Positions 8,021 through 17,055 of a stretch of DNA of 64,000 nt are shown piece after piece (within the stretch, counting starts at the first letter, position 1; each line of letters opens with the position of its first letter). Source of the DNA: Paenibacillus sp. FSL H8-0048 (GTDB taxonomy: Bacteria > Bacillota > Bacilli > Paenibacillales > Paenibacillaceae); the NCBI RefSeq assembly GCF_038002825.1, contig NZ_JBBODF010000001.1:3596001-3660000 (forward strand), in the 5' to 3' direction. Below the pieces are notes generated by a model. That model did not search any database. It was given only the letters and a program-made list of their open reading frames with translations, and was not told the DNA's origin. Position numbers and translations under genes: made by a program.

Positions 8021-8205
8021 TAACTGCATTTTGTACAATGGAATGCCGTAAAAAAGTCTTCGAAATAGAATCTATTGTATTCCGTACAATGGAATGTTGA
8101 ACAAAAGCCAGTTTTTACCCAAAATACAACATTCTACTGTATGAAATACAATAGAATCTCATTCTACGGTCAGTAATCCATTTTCTATTGCAGGATATAC
8201 AATCA
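8021..8205. repeat. Degenerate palindrome array, family ATTGTA/TACAAT
   Basis: At least four related palindromes: GCATTTTGTACAATGGAATGC (about 8027-8047, written here without its first base as CATTTTGTACAATGGAATGC), CTATTGTATTCCGTACAATG (8072-8091), ATTCTACTGTAT-GAA-ATACAATAGAAT (8131-8157) and CTATTGCAGGATATACAAT (about 8183-8201). The shared string GTACAATGGAATG occurs at 8033 and 8084, exactly 51 bp apart. No open frame of note crosses it. It looks like an aged intergenic repeat cluster. Confidence 0.75.
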
Positions 8206-8400
8206 CCTACTTAAATGTAAAAGTAGAAGGCTGCAGCGGGTGCAATATCAGCCTAATATCAGCTCGATGTTCATGCTCAGACGTTAACAATCCTTAGGTC
8301 ATTCTTACAGTTTTAAAGCTGATGGGCTACTAGTGAAGCATCAAATTGCAATAAGTGAGAACAGCTCTAACTAAGTCTCTTGCTGAAGGTGTGCCATAGG
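8206..8400. other. Intergenic remainder with no recognised element
   Basis: The stretch between the palindrome array and the stop of the metallopeptidase gene. No open frame with a ribosome binding site, hairpin with T-run or repeat copy was recognised. Confidence 0.5.
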
Positions 8401-9069
8401 TCACAGCGTCATAAACTGCCCCTGCCGGGCCAGGTACGCTTCCTTCTCCTTATAGTCCGGCATGATACTTCCCAGGCGCCGCCAGAAGGAACGGTCATGA
8501 TTCATATGCAGCAGATGACACAGCTCATGAATGATGACATAGTCGATCACTTCAGGCGGCGCCATGGCCAGGCGGTAGTTGAACGTCAGCTTGCCGTCAA
8601 AGCTACAGCTCCCCCACTTGGTCCGCGATTCCACAATATCCACACTCTTCGGCTTCACTCTGAGCTGCGTCTGGTAGGGCTTGATGCGCTCTGCAATGAT
8701 TTTTTTCAGACTGGCTGTATAGAACTTCTTCAGTGCAAGCTTCAGTTCCTCCGCCTCCGCCTGCCGCTCCCCAATCAGCTCATGCAGCGCATATTCCTTC
8801 CCCAAGTACAAGAAGGCTTCTTCACCGCCCTCATAAGCCTTAACCTTCGGCACCTGCCGGGCCGCGGCATTGCTGCGCAGCTTCTCCAGAATCTTCGGGC
8901 TTAAGGTTACTACCGCACCGAGTATCGTCTCTTCACTCGTTCCCTTGGGCGCTTTAACGGTAATGAGATCCGAGCCGTCCACCGTTACGGAGAGCTTCTT
9001 GCGCTTAGCATACTGGACATGTAACGTAACCATCTGATCTTCTAGTTGAATCTGCATAGCCACCATCAT
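8401..9069 (-). CDS. YgjP-like (DUF45) zinc metallopeptidase
   Basis: 222 residues. The zinc signature HELCHLLHMNH lies at 181-191: His181 and His185 with Glu182 as general base, and His191 in the family's third-ligand position. It is followed by RSFWRRLG, the conserved tail of the family. The KWGSCS segment (about 151-156) is another hallmark. Members are soluble proteins often called M48-family or UTP-pyrophosphatase-associated metallopeptidases; the substrate is unknown. Three in-frame start codons crowd the N-terminus (MMVAMQ) and none has a convincing ribosome binding site, so the exact start is uncertain. It lies 21 bp after the mannosyltransferase gene and is probably co-transcribed with it. 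Confidence 0.88.
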   Translation of the reverse strand: MMVAMQIQLEDQMVTLHVQYAKRKKLSVTVDGSDLITVKAPKGTSEETILGAVVTLSPKILEKLRSNAAARQVPKVKAYEGGEEAFLYLGKEYALHELIGERQAEAEELKLALKKFYTASLKKIIAERIKPYQTQLRVKPKSVDIVESRTKWGSCSFDGKLTFNYRLAMAPPEVIDYVIIHELCHLLHMNHDRSFWRRLGSIMPDYKEKEAYLARQGQFMTL

Positions 9070-9090
9070 TTCTGTAATTTCTAGTACACA

Positions 9091-10473
9091 CTAATAGACC
9101 GGATAACCGGATACAAACACCGCCAGATACAGGAGACCCCCCGCAATAAATAGCGTCGTCAGCAGGATATCCTTCCACTTCTTATCCTCCGTCAACAGCA
9201 CAGCGGCGAAGGCCAGCGGAAAAGCTACAGCGAAATAACGCGGAGCAGACAGCAGCCAAGTCGGGGCCACCACATAGACGAAATAGGCGATCAGGTACGC
9301 CATATAAGCAGGATTAAGCTTCTTCGCACTGCGGAGCATCATGAAGAGAACCAGGAGGATTGCGCACAAATTCGGCAGCCATAGTCCCAGGAACGTCCGG
9401 TAATCGGCATCCTTGAAGGTATTCACCGCATATTCCATCTGATATCTCACGGTATCGAAAAAGAAGTAGAACCGCTGCGACCAGTGCTCCCGCTGATAAA
9501 TACTGAACTGGAACGCGTTGCCCGTCACATTGTAATTGATGTAGAGATAAGCCAGCAGACCGAACGAGACGCTCACCAGGGAGAGGACAGCCAAGATCAG
9601 CTTATTCGTAAAAGCCTTCCGGTCCATTGACTTGTAGCCAGCGGCGAGCTCCCGGGCAAATTCCACGGCAATCGGCACGGCCAGCAGAATTCCCGGGGAA
9701 CGGGTGAATCCGGCCAGCGCCGCGCAGAGACAGCCCAGCAGCCAGCGCTTTTTGCGCACAAAATACAGCGCCATCAGGGAGAGCAGCAGGAACAAAGCCT
9801 CCGTCATGGGAAGGAAGAAAAAGAAGGCCGACGGAAAGATGAAGATGTACTTCACTACCCGCAGGGCATTCCTGCGCCCCATATCCAGCCGGGCCAGTTC
9901 ATAGGCGAACAACGCTGCTGCAAGCGTGCAGAGATTGGCTACAACAAATCCGGCAGCCATATAATTGCCTGTGAAGAACTGCGCCAGCTTGATCATAACG
10001 GGGAAGAACGGCAGAAATACAATATGAAATCTGGGGTCCCCTTCCGTCACATACCACCGCTCGGCAATGCCCAGATAGGACATCGCATCAATTCCGCGGA
10101 TATGCCACATCTCAATGAACCGGGAGAACAAGCTGCCGGAGCCTCCCTCACGAAGCACCCAGAATACATAAGCCGCCAGGATCAACAGCACCCTGCTAGC
10201 GATCACCCACAGCACAATCTTCCACCAGGTCCGCTGCCGTTCCTCCGGCGAGTCGTCCGTATTCACCGTCCGCAGTGCGCCTGGGCTCATAATGTATCCG
10301 GTTATAGCGGGAATGGCCCGCAGGCCCGTCCAGATAAACAGGGCCAGACAGAGCAGGGAAGCTAAGGTCCCCGCCAGGGTCCAGGTATGCACGGACACGG
10401 CCCATACCCAGACAGCTATTATCATAACAAGTATAAAGAACGCTGAAATTGCTGTATTGACCTTTTTCACCAT
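9091..10473 (-). CDS. PIG-V-like mannosyltransferase, integral membrane
   Basis: 460 residues with about ten to twelve hydrophobic helices and an early extracytoplasmic loop containing DAMSYLGIAERWY, the position where GT-C enzymes carry a catalytic acidic residue (RGIDAMSYLG). The pattern matches bacterial homologues of GPI mannosyltransferase 2 (PIG-V family), which probably use a polyprenyl-phosphate sugar donor; the acceptor here is unknown. GGAGG is only 2 nt from the ATG at 10473, so the GTG directly after it (10470) may be the true start. A terminator of the opp operon (10583-10620) lies upstream, so this gene has its own promoter in the intervening 110 bp. Confidence 0.82.
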   Translation of the reverse strand: MVKKVNTAISAFFILVMIIAVWVWAVSVHTWTLAGTLASLLCLALFIWTGLRAIPAITGYIMSPGALRTVNTDDSPEERQRTWWKIVLWVIASRVLLILAAYVFWVLREGGSGSLFSRFIEMWHIRGIDAMSYLGIAERWYVTEGDPRFHIVFLPFFPVMIKLAQFFTGNYMAAGFVVANLCTLAAALFAYELARLDMGRRNALRVVKYIFIFPSAFFFFLPMTEALFLLLSLMALYFVRKKRWLLGCLCAALAGFTRSPGILLAVPIAVEFARELAAGYKSMDRKAFTNKLILAVLSLVSVSFGLLAYLYINYNVTGNAFQFSIYQREHWSQRFYFFFDTVRYQMEYAVNTFKDADYRTFLGLWLPNLCAILLVLFMMLRSAKKLNPAYMAYLIAYFVYVVAPTWLLSAPRYFAVAFPLAFAAVLLTEDKKWKDILLTTLFIAGGLLYLAVFVSGYPVY

Positions 10474-10582
10474 AGCCTCCGGTTCCGCAGCCTTTGCGGT
10501 ATTAAGTAGTCTTCAATCCGTCTTTTTCTCATTTTCTTATAGAAATGCCTGCAGCACAATGATTAGTTTGAATGGGCCATAC

Positions 10583-10620
10583 AAAAAAAGGAACACTGCG
10601 TAAGATTCAGCAGCGTTCCT
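10583..10620 (-). terminator. Rho-independent terminator of the opp operon
   Basis: On the minus strand AGGAACGCTGC and GCAGTGTTCCT form the stem with one mismatch, followed by a run of seven T. It starts 29 bp after the oppF stop. Confidence 0.9.
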
Positions 10621-10648
10621 CTTCGGTACAGCATAAGGTAATCCTTAG

Positions 10649-11670
10649 TCAGGATTTCGGAAGTAACGGGAAATGACAGGCTACCGGACGGCCTGGCAGG
10701 ACCTCTTCCAGCAGCGGCTCCACTAAGCGGCATTTGTCTTGGACGAACGGGCAGCGGGTATGGAACCGGCAGCCGGAGGGCGGATTGGCCGGGGAGGGCA
10801 CATCCCCCTCCAGCATAATTCGCTCCTGCTTGCGCCTTGGTGTCGGCTTGGGTATAGCCGAGAGCAGGGCGGCAGTATACGGATGGAGCGGAGCCGCGAA
10901 CAGCTCCTCCGTCTCTCCTACCTCCACCAGCTTACCCAGATACATGACCCCAACACGGTCAGAGATATGCCGGACTACGTTAAGACCATGCGCAATGAAC
11001 AGGAAGGTTAGTCCCAGCTCCTTCTGCAGCTTCATCAGCAGGTTAATAACCTGGGATTGCACGGATACGTCCAGCGCAGACACGGCCTCATCGGCCACAA
11101 TAAATTGCGGATTCAGCGCAATCGCCCGGGCGATGCCAATACGCTGGCGTTGTCCGCCGGAGAATTCATGCGGATAGCGGTTCCGGCGGCTGGCATCCAG
11201 ACCCACCAGCTCCATCAGCTCGACCACCCGGGCATCGATCTCCTTGCCGGACATCTTCCAGTGAATACGCAGCGGCTCGCCGATAATATCCTTGACGAGA
11301 AAGCGCGGATTCAGCGACCCGAACGGGTCCTGGAAAATAATCTGCATCTCTTCCCGCAGCTTCCGCATGTCACGCGAACCCAGCGAATGGATATCCTGGC
11401 CCTTGAATAACACCTGCCCCCCGGTCGCACTCTGCAGGCGGAGGAGTACCCGTCCGAAGGTGGATTTGCCGCAGCCGGATTCGCCAACCAGCCCAAACGT
11501 CTCACCTTGGCGGATCGCCAGATTGACTCCATCCACCGCCTTCACCTGCCCGACGGTCCGGTTAAGCAGGCCCTTGGTGATCGGGAAATATTTCTTAATA
11601 TCTTTAACTTCCACCAGCACTTCAGAAGAAGCCGGTAGTTTACGGTCTGGTACGGTTGCTGCCCTATTCA

Positions 11671-11674
<4 letters not shown>
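10649..11674 (-). CDS. oppF: Oligopeptide ABC transporter ATP-binding protein OppF
   Basis: 341 residues: a nucleotide-binding domain with Walker [10 protein letters not shown], signature [15 protein letters not shown] and Walker [13 protein letters not shown], then the C-terminal oligopeptide-transporter extension with the Cys cluster [14 protein letters not shown] typical of OppF/DppF. It is the second of the two ATPases that drive peptide uptake. Its ATG overlaps the oppD stop by 4 bp. It is the last gene of the operon and is followed by a clear terminator. Opp and Dpp ATPases cannot be told apart here. Confidence 0.93.
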
Positions 11675-12687
<1,013 letters not shown>

Positions 12688-13672
12688 TGTTCCAGCCTCC
12701 TCCGGGATTTGGTCACTTGCTGTCTGGGATCAAGGGCATCCCGGATGCCGTCGCCGATAAAGTTAACCGCCAGCACCACCATCAGGATACAAAAGCCCGG
12801 ATATACCGCCTGCATCGGATCAATTAGCATGAACTCCTGCGCGTTGCTAAGCATCAGCCCCCAGCTCGTAGCCGGAGCCTGGATACCAAGACCCAGATAG
12901 GACAATGCGGATTCGCTGAGAATCGCGCCGCCGACCATCAACGTGGCATTAACAATGATCGGGAAGCTTGCGTTGCGGAGCAGATGCCGGAAGATGATCC
13001 CCCAGCTGGATACGCCGATTGCTTTGGCCGCCTCCACATACTGCATTTCCCGCAGCTGCAGGAAGGTTCCCCGGACCAGCCGGGCAATACTCATCCAGCT
13101 CGTGAACGCCAGAATCAGGATCATGAATTCGATCTTTGTACCGAATAGAGCCATAACCAGGATATTCAGGAACAGGGACGGCACGGAGTTCATGACGTCA
13201 ACAATCCGCATGAATACCGTATCCACGAATCCTCCGAAGTAACCTGAGATCGCACCGACCACCGATCCGACCAGTACGGATACAAAGGCAACAGAGAAAC
13301 CGATAAGCAGCGAGATCCGCGCACTGTACAGCAGCCTGCTGAGAATATCTCGGCCCAGCTCGTCGGTGCCGAGGGGATGCCCCTCCGCCCCCGGCTTCAG
13401 GTTGGCGAACATCAGATCAATCTTCTCCGGCCCATAGGAAGTCAGGAACGGTGCGCAGATCGCCAGCAGCACAAAGATAAGCAGGACGGCCAACCCGCCC
13501 ATGGCAAAAGGATTGCGTGAAAACTTCTTCCACAGCACTCTCCACGGGCCGGGAGGTCTGTCCATATCCGCCACGGGAATTTCCGGGTCGGTCCCGCCCG
13601 GCATCGGACTTATATCCGGCGTTCCCAGCGGCTTGGATACCTTCCCTTTGATAAGCTCTGTATTGTCTGTAC

Positions 13673-14644
13673 TCATGCTGCCTTCCCCCCTTGCTTGCCG
13701 AGCTTCACCCGGGGATCAACTACGACATACAGTATATCTGCCAGAAGATTGCCAATGACGACCATCACAGCCGTGACGATCGTCACAGCCATCAGTGCCG
13801 AATATTCGCGTGCAGTGGCCATCTCTACGAACCAACGGCCCATTCCCGGCCAGTTGAATACATTCTCTGTTAGTGCGGCCCCTCCCACCAGGATCGGAAG
13901 ATCAAGACCTAGTATCGTAATAATTGGAATTAGTGCATTGCGCAGGGCATGGCGGAAGACGACCTTCCGTTCCTTGACGCCTTTGGCCCGTGCCGTCCGG
14001 ATATAATCCTGATCCAGCACCTCCAGCATACTGGCCCGCGCATACTTCATATAAGAAGCCAGGAACCCAAGTGCCAGCACGGTAACCGGCAGCACCAGAT
14101 GCATGAATAAATCAGCTATACTGTCTTCCTTGCCTCTTGTATGCATATCCGACAATGGGAACCAGTCCAGCTTGAGCGACAGCCACTGCTGCAATAGAAT
14201 CCCGAACCAGAAGGTCGGCATGGCGAAGCCCAGATAAGAAATGAACGAAGCCGTCTGATCCGATAAACCATAGACTTTGGTACTATTATAGATTCCCCAG
14301 GGAATTGCGATTAGCAGCGATACCAGCCAAGCCGCCCCCATCAGGATTATGGTATTGCCAATACGCGGCCAGAGCAGGTCTGAGATCGCAATATGGTTCT
14401 TGAAGGTATATCCCAGATCTCCTTGCAGCAGGTCACCGATCCAGCGGAAATACTGTATATAAATCGGCTGATCCAGTCCCAGGTTCTTGGCTTGCTGCGC
14501 AAATATTTCCGGCGTCAGTCCCGGTGCGAGCATCACTTGTGTAGGGCCGCCCGGAGCCGCATGGATGAGAAGAAAGGTTAGTATGGTAATCAGAAAGATG
14601 ACCAGTACCGATTGAAGCACTCTACGTATCAGGTATTCTGTCAT
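13673..14644 (-). CDS. oppB: Oligopeptide ABC transporter permease OppB
   Basis: 323 residues, six helices, of the DppB/OppB family. The N-terminus MTEYLIRRVLQSVLVIFLIT and the EAA loop RTARAKGVKERKVVFRHALR are typical. GGAGGA lies 6 nt before the ATG. It is separated from oppA by about 120 bp containing a strong stem-loop, so it is probably expressed below the level of the binding protein. Confidence 0.93.
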   Translation of the reverse strand: MTEYLIRRVLQSVLVIFLITILTFLLIHAAPGGPTQVMLAPGLTPEIFAQQAKNLGLDQPIYIQYFRWIGDLLQGDLGYTFKNHIAISDLLWPRIGNTIILMGAAWLVSLLIAIPWGIYNSTKVYGLSDQTASFISYLGFAMPTFWFGILLQQWLSLKLDWFPLSDMHTRGKEDSIADLFMHLVLPVTVLALGFLASYMKYARASMLEVLDQDYIRTARAKGVKERKVVFRHALRNALIPIITILGLDLPILVGGAALTENVFNWPGMGRWFVEMATAREYSALMAVTIVTAVMVVIGNLLADILYVVVDPRVKLGKQGGKAA

Positions 14645-14708
14645 TGGCTATCCTCCTAGAGATGGTAAGGCGATAGATTACGGAAGGCCCCCCCATTTAT
14701 ACAAAAGG

Positions 14709-14740
14709 GGGAGGTGAAAGAGAAATCTCTTTCACCTCCC
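14709..14740 (-). terminator. Intercistronic stem-loop between oppA and oppB
   Basis: Perfect 14-bp arms GGGAGGTGAAAGAG / CTCTTTCACCTCCC with a 4-nt loop, 27 bp after the oppA stop. On the minus strand it is followed by CCTTTTGT, a weak T-tract, which suits partial read-through into oppB. This is the usual arrangement for a binding protein made in excess over its permease. Confidence 0.8.
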
Positions 14741-14766
14741 GCAAGTCTATTCAGTTAGTCGGTACG

Positions 14767-16512
14767 TTACTCGGTTACCCACCATTTGATAGCGTGGAAG
14801 AACTGTCCGTAGCCCAGTGACGGCTCAGGAGCATCCTCCTCTGCCCAGTGCACTCTAGGTCCTGTTCCGATCGCCTGACCATACTGATACAGGAATACAT
14901 AAGGAAGGTCGGTCGAGATTTCTTTACCTACTTCTTTGTAGACTTCTTTGCGCTTAGCCTGATCTACCGTAGAATATCCGTCTACCCACAGCTTATCCAG
15001 CTTCTCATTCTTATACCAGCCGCTGTTCTGTCCGGCAGGCGGGAAGTACTTGGAGGAGAAAATGCTCTCTGCATCCGGGTCTGGTGTACTCAGGGACCAT
15101 GCCAGCAGCAGCGCCTGATATTTACCCGGCGTTACGTTCTGGTCAATCCATGCAGCGAAATCAATCGCCTTAGGCTTTACTTCAATACCGACATCCTTCA
15201 GGTTCTGCTGGATAACAGCCGCTACCTGTTCACGGCGGCTGTTGCCGGCATTATACTGCAGCTCGAAGGAGAAGCGGTGGCCGTCTTTTACCAGAATGCC
15301 ATCCTTGGCATCCGCAACCCAGCCATCTTCAGCCAGGAGCTTCTTGGCCGTCTCGGCATTGTAATCATAGTTCACAGCAGCATCACCCGGGTCAGCCCAG
15401 GTATCAGGCAGGAACGGTGCATTCATTAGTGCGCCTACACCCTTCAGGATATTGTCCACCATCCCTTGACGGTTCAGGGCGTGAGCAATCGCCTGTCTGG
15501 TCTTCTGTCCCTGGAACAGGCCATAGCCATCCGGGAAGTTCTTGCCGTCAAAGTTGAAGTTAACATATTCGTACTGTGCACCCGGCTTCTGGATGATATC
15601 AATCTTGCCATTAGCCTTAACTGCTTCAACCTGGGTTACAGGAATCGCACTGATATGGTCTGTGTCACCCTTCATAATCGCCTGAACCTCAGTGTTCTGG
15701 TCAGCATAGATCTTGTAGATTACCTGAGCGATATGAGGCTTCACAGTTCCCCAATAGTTCGGATCAGCATCCATGGTATGACTCTCGCCTTGCTTCCAGG
15801 CTGTCCATTTCCACGGTCCGCTTGTAACGGTCTTAGCCGGATCTGTACCGAAGGCGTTCTTCTGCATTTCGGTCGGCTTCACATCCTTGAGAACATGAGC
15901 GGGAACAACCTCCTGAACGAGGGCGTACAGGAATGGGGCGTAAATCTGGGACATTGTGAATTTCACCGTGTGGTCATCGATCTTCTCCACGGTCTTCACC
16001 TTATCAAAGGCACTGATCAGGGGCGAGCCTGTCTCCTTATTCTTGGCCGTTTCCACGGTATAGACTACATCATCTGCAACGACGGGCTGGCCGTCACTCC
16101 ATTTGGCGGTATCCTTCAGCTTCACGGTGTAAGTCAAACCATCTTCGGAGATCTCCGGCAGCGCGGCAGCCAGCGACCAATCCTCTGCCTGTACATTGCC
16201 TTCACGGTCGAGATTGTACAGCTTGGCAAAGACGAATTGGGCCACATCACCAGACGCAGTATCATTAACTAAGAGGGGATTAATATTAACAATATCGGAG
16301 AATGAGCTTGTAACCAGTGTTCCGCCGTCAACCGGCGCGTCAGCCGCGGGTGCCTCCGTAGCCTCAGGCGCCGTACTCTCTGCCGGAGCTGTAGTGGCTG
16401 CAGGCGCACTTGTTGAAGAACCCGCAGTGTTATTCGTACTGCATCCTGTAAATAGAACCCCTACCAACGATAAGACTAGTAAACCTGACCACCATTTTCT
16501 CTTTTTCGCCAT
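14767..16512 (-). CDS. oppA: Oligopeptide-binding lipoprotein OppA (SBP family 5)
   Basis: 581 residues. Signal peptide with lipobox LFTGC (Cys24), then a Ser/Thr/Ala/Pro-rich linker (about 25-60) tethering the binding domain to the membrane. The mature part is a family-5 solute-binding protein, with GLTYTVKLKDTAKWSDGQPV and QTRQAIAHALNRQGM as hallmark segments. It captures peptides outside the cell and delivers them to OppB/OppC. AAGGAGGA precedes the ATG. It is first in the operon and separated by a hairpin from the rest. Specificity (peptide, nickel or other) cannot be read from sequence. Confidence 0.93.
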   Translation of the reverse strand: MAKKRKWWSGLLVLSLVGVLFTGCSTNNTAGSSTSAPAATTAPAESTAPEATEAPAADAPVDGGTLVTSSFSDIVNINPLLVNDTASGDVAQFVFAKLYNLDREGNVQAEDWSLAAALPEISEDGLTYTVKLKDTAKWSDGQPVVADDVVYTVETAKNKETGSPLISAFDKVKTVEKIDDHTVKFTMSQIYAPFLYALVQEVVPAHVLKDVKPTEMQKNAFGTDPAKTVTSGPWKWTAWKQGESHTMDADPNYWGTVKPHIAQVIYKIYADQNTEVQAIMKGDTDHISAIPVTQVEAVKANGKIDIIQKPGAQYEYVNFNFDGKNFPDGYGLFQGQKTRQAIAHALNRQGMVDNILKGVGALMNAPFLPDTWADPGDAAVNYDYNAETAKKLLAEDGWVADAKDGILVKDGHRFSFELQYNAGNSRREQVAAVIQQNLKDVGIEVKPKAIDFAAWIDQNVTPGKYQALLLAWSLSTPDPDAESIFSSKYFPPAGQNSGWYKNEKLDKLWVDGYSTVDQAKRKEVYKEVGKEISTDLPYVFLYQYGQAIGTGPRVHWAEEDAPEPSLGYGQFFHAIKWWVTE

Positions 16513-16627
16513 TCCTTTACTCCTCCTTAGTTAAGTGCTTGTTCCTGCTCTTCAAAGCTTCTCGGGAGACTGGGATGCTCCGGATCGTTGTGCGCCTAAG
16601 ACTTCTAATGACCGCCTTCGCATTACA

Positions 16628-16644
16628 TGTGACATAACATCACA
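16628..16644. promoter_or_regulatory. Inverted repeat TGTGA-N7-TCACA upstream of oppA
   Basis: TGTGACATAACATCACA has perfect 5-bp arms and lies about 116 bp upstream of the oppA ATG. It resembles a CRP/FNR-family half-site pair but with 7 rather than 6 spacer bases. It is a candidate operator only. Confidence 0.35.
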
Positions 16645-16960
16645 CCTAATATATATGGAAGGAATGCGGTGAATAGACCGCAGGTCAATTAGGGTCAGGG
16701 ACAACTTTCCCGGCGGGAAACCTTACAGCTTCCTTCATAAATTATGGTTTATATTACATGTGAATATATCTTACGTCAATATTTTTATTTATCGCTGAGG
16801 AATCTTACTTTTTTGCTATTGAAACATTTACTTCCAATGTATTCTGGAATAACTGTAAATAAACCTTTTTCTCATTATTGTAATGAGTTTAATAAGGTTA
16901 GTTTATATGACACATTCTTATTATTTTCGCGTAATTTCGACACTATTCATCATAAATCAC
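16645..16960. other. AT-rich intergenic stretch
   Basis: A low-GC block between the opp operon promoter region and the FtsX gene terminator. A plus-strand open frame at 16744-16977 (77 codons, Phe/Leu/Tyr-rich) has no ribosome binding site and reads like chance coding in AT-rich DNA. No gene is called. Confidence 0.5.
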
Positions 16961-17006
16961 ATAAAAAAGAAGAATAATGGCACCGGGCTCCCTCTGCCCC
17001 CGGCTC
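16961..17006 (-). terminator. Possible terminator after the FtsX-type permease
   Basis: On the minus strand, GAGCCGGG and CCCGGTG pair across a purine-rich loop (about 16982-17006), followed by ATTATTCTTCTTTTTTATG. The stem is short, and the position 50 bp after the permease stop is suitable. Confidence 0.45.
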
Positions 17007-17055
17007 ATTATCCTTCCTTGTAATGCTGATTTTTTTTGACAAAATCGTGACTGAA

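Noticed and set aside
16744..16977. 77-codon open frame on the plus strand
   Set aside because: AT-rich DNA, no ribosome binding site, Phe/Leu/Tyr-rich composition and no recognisable motif.
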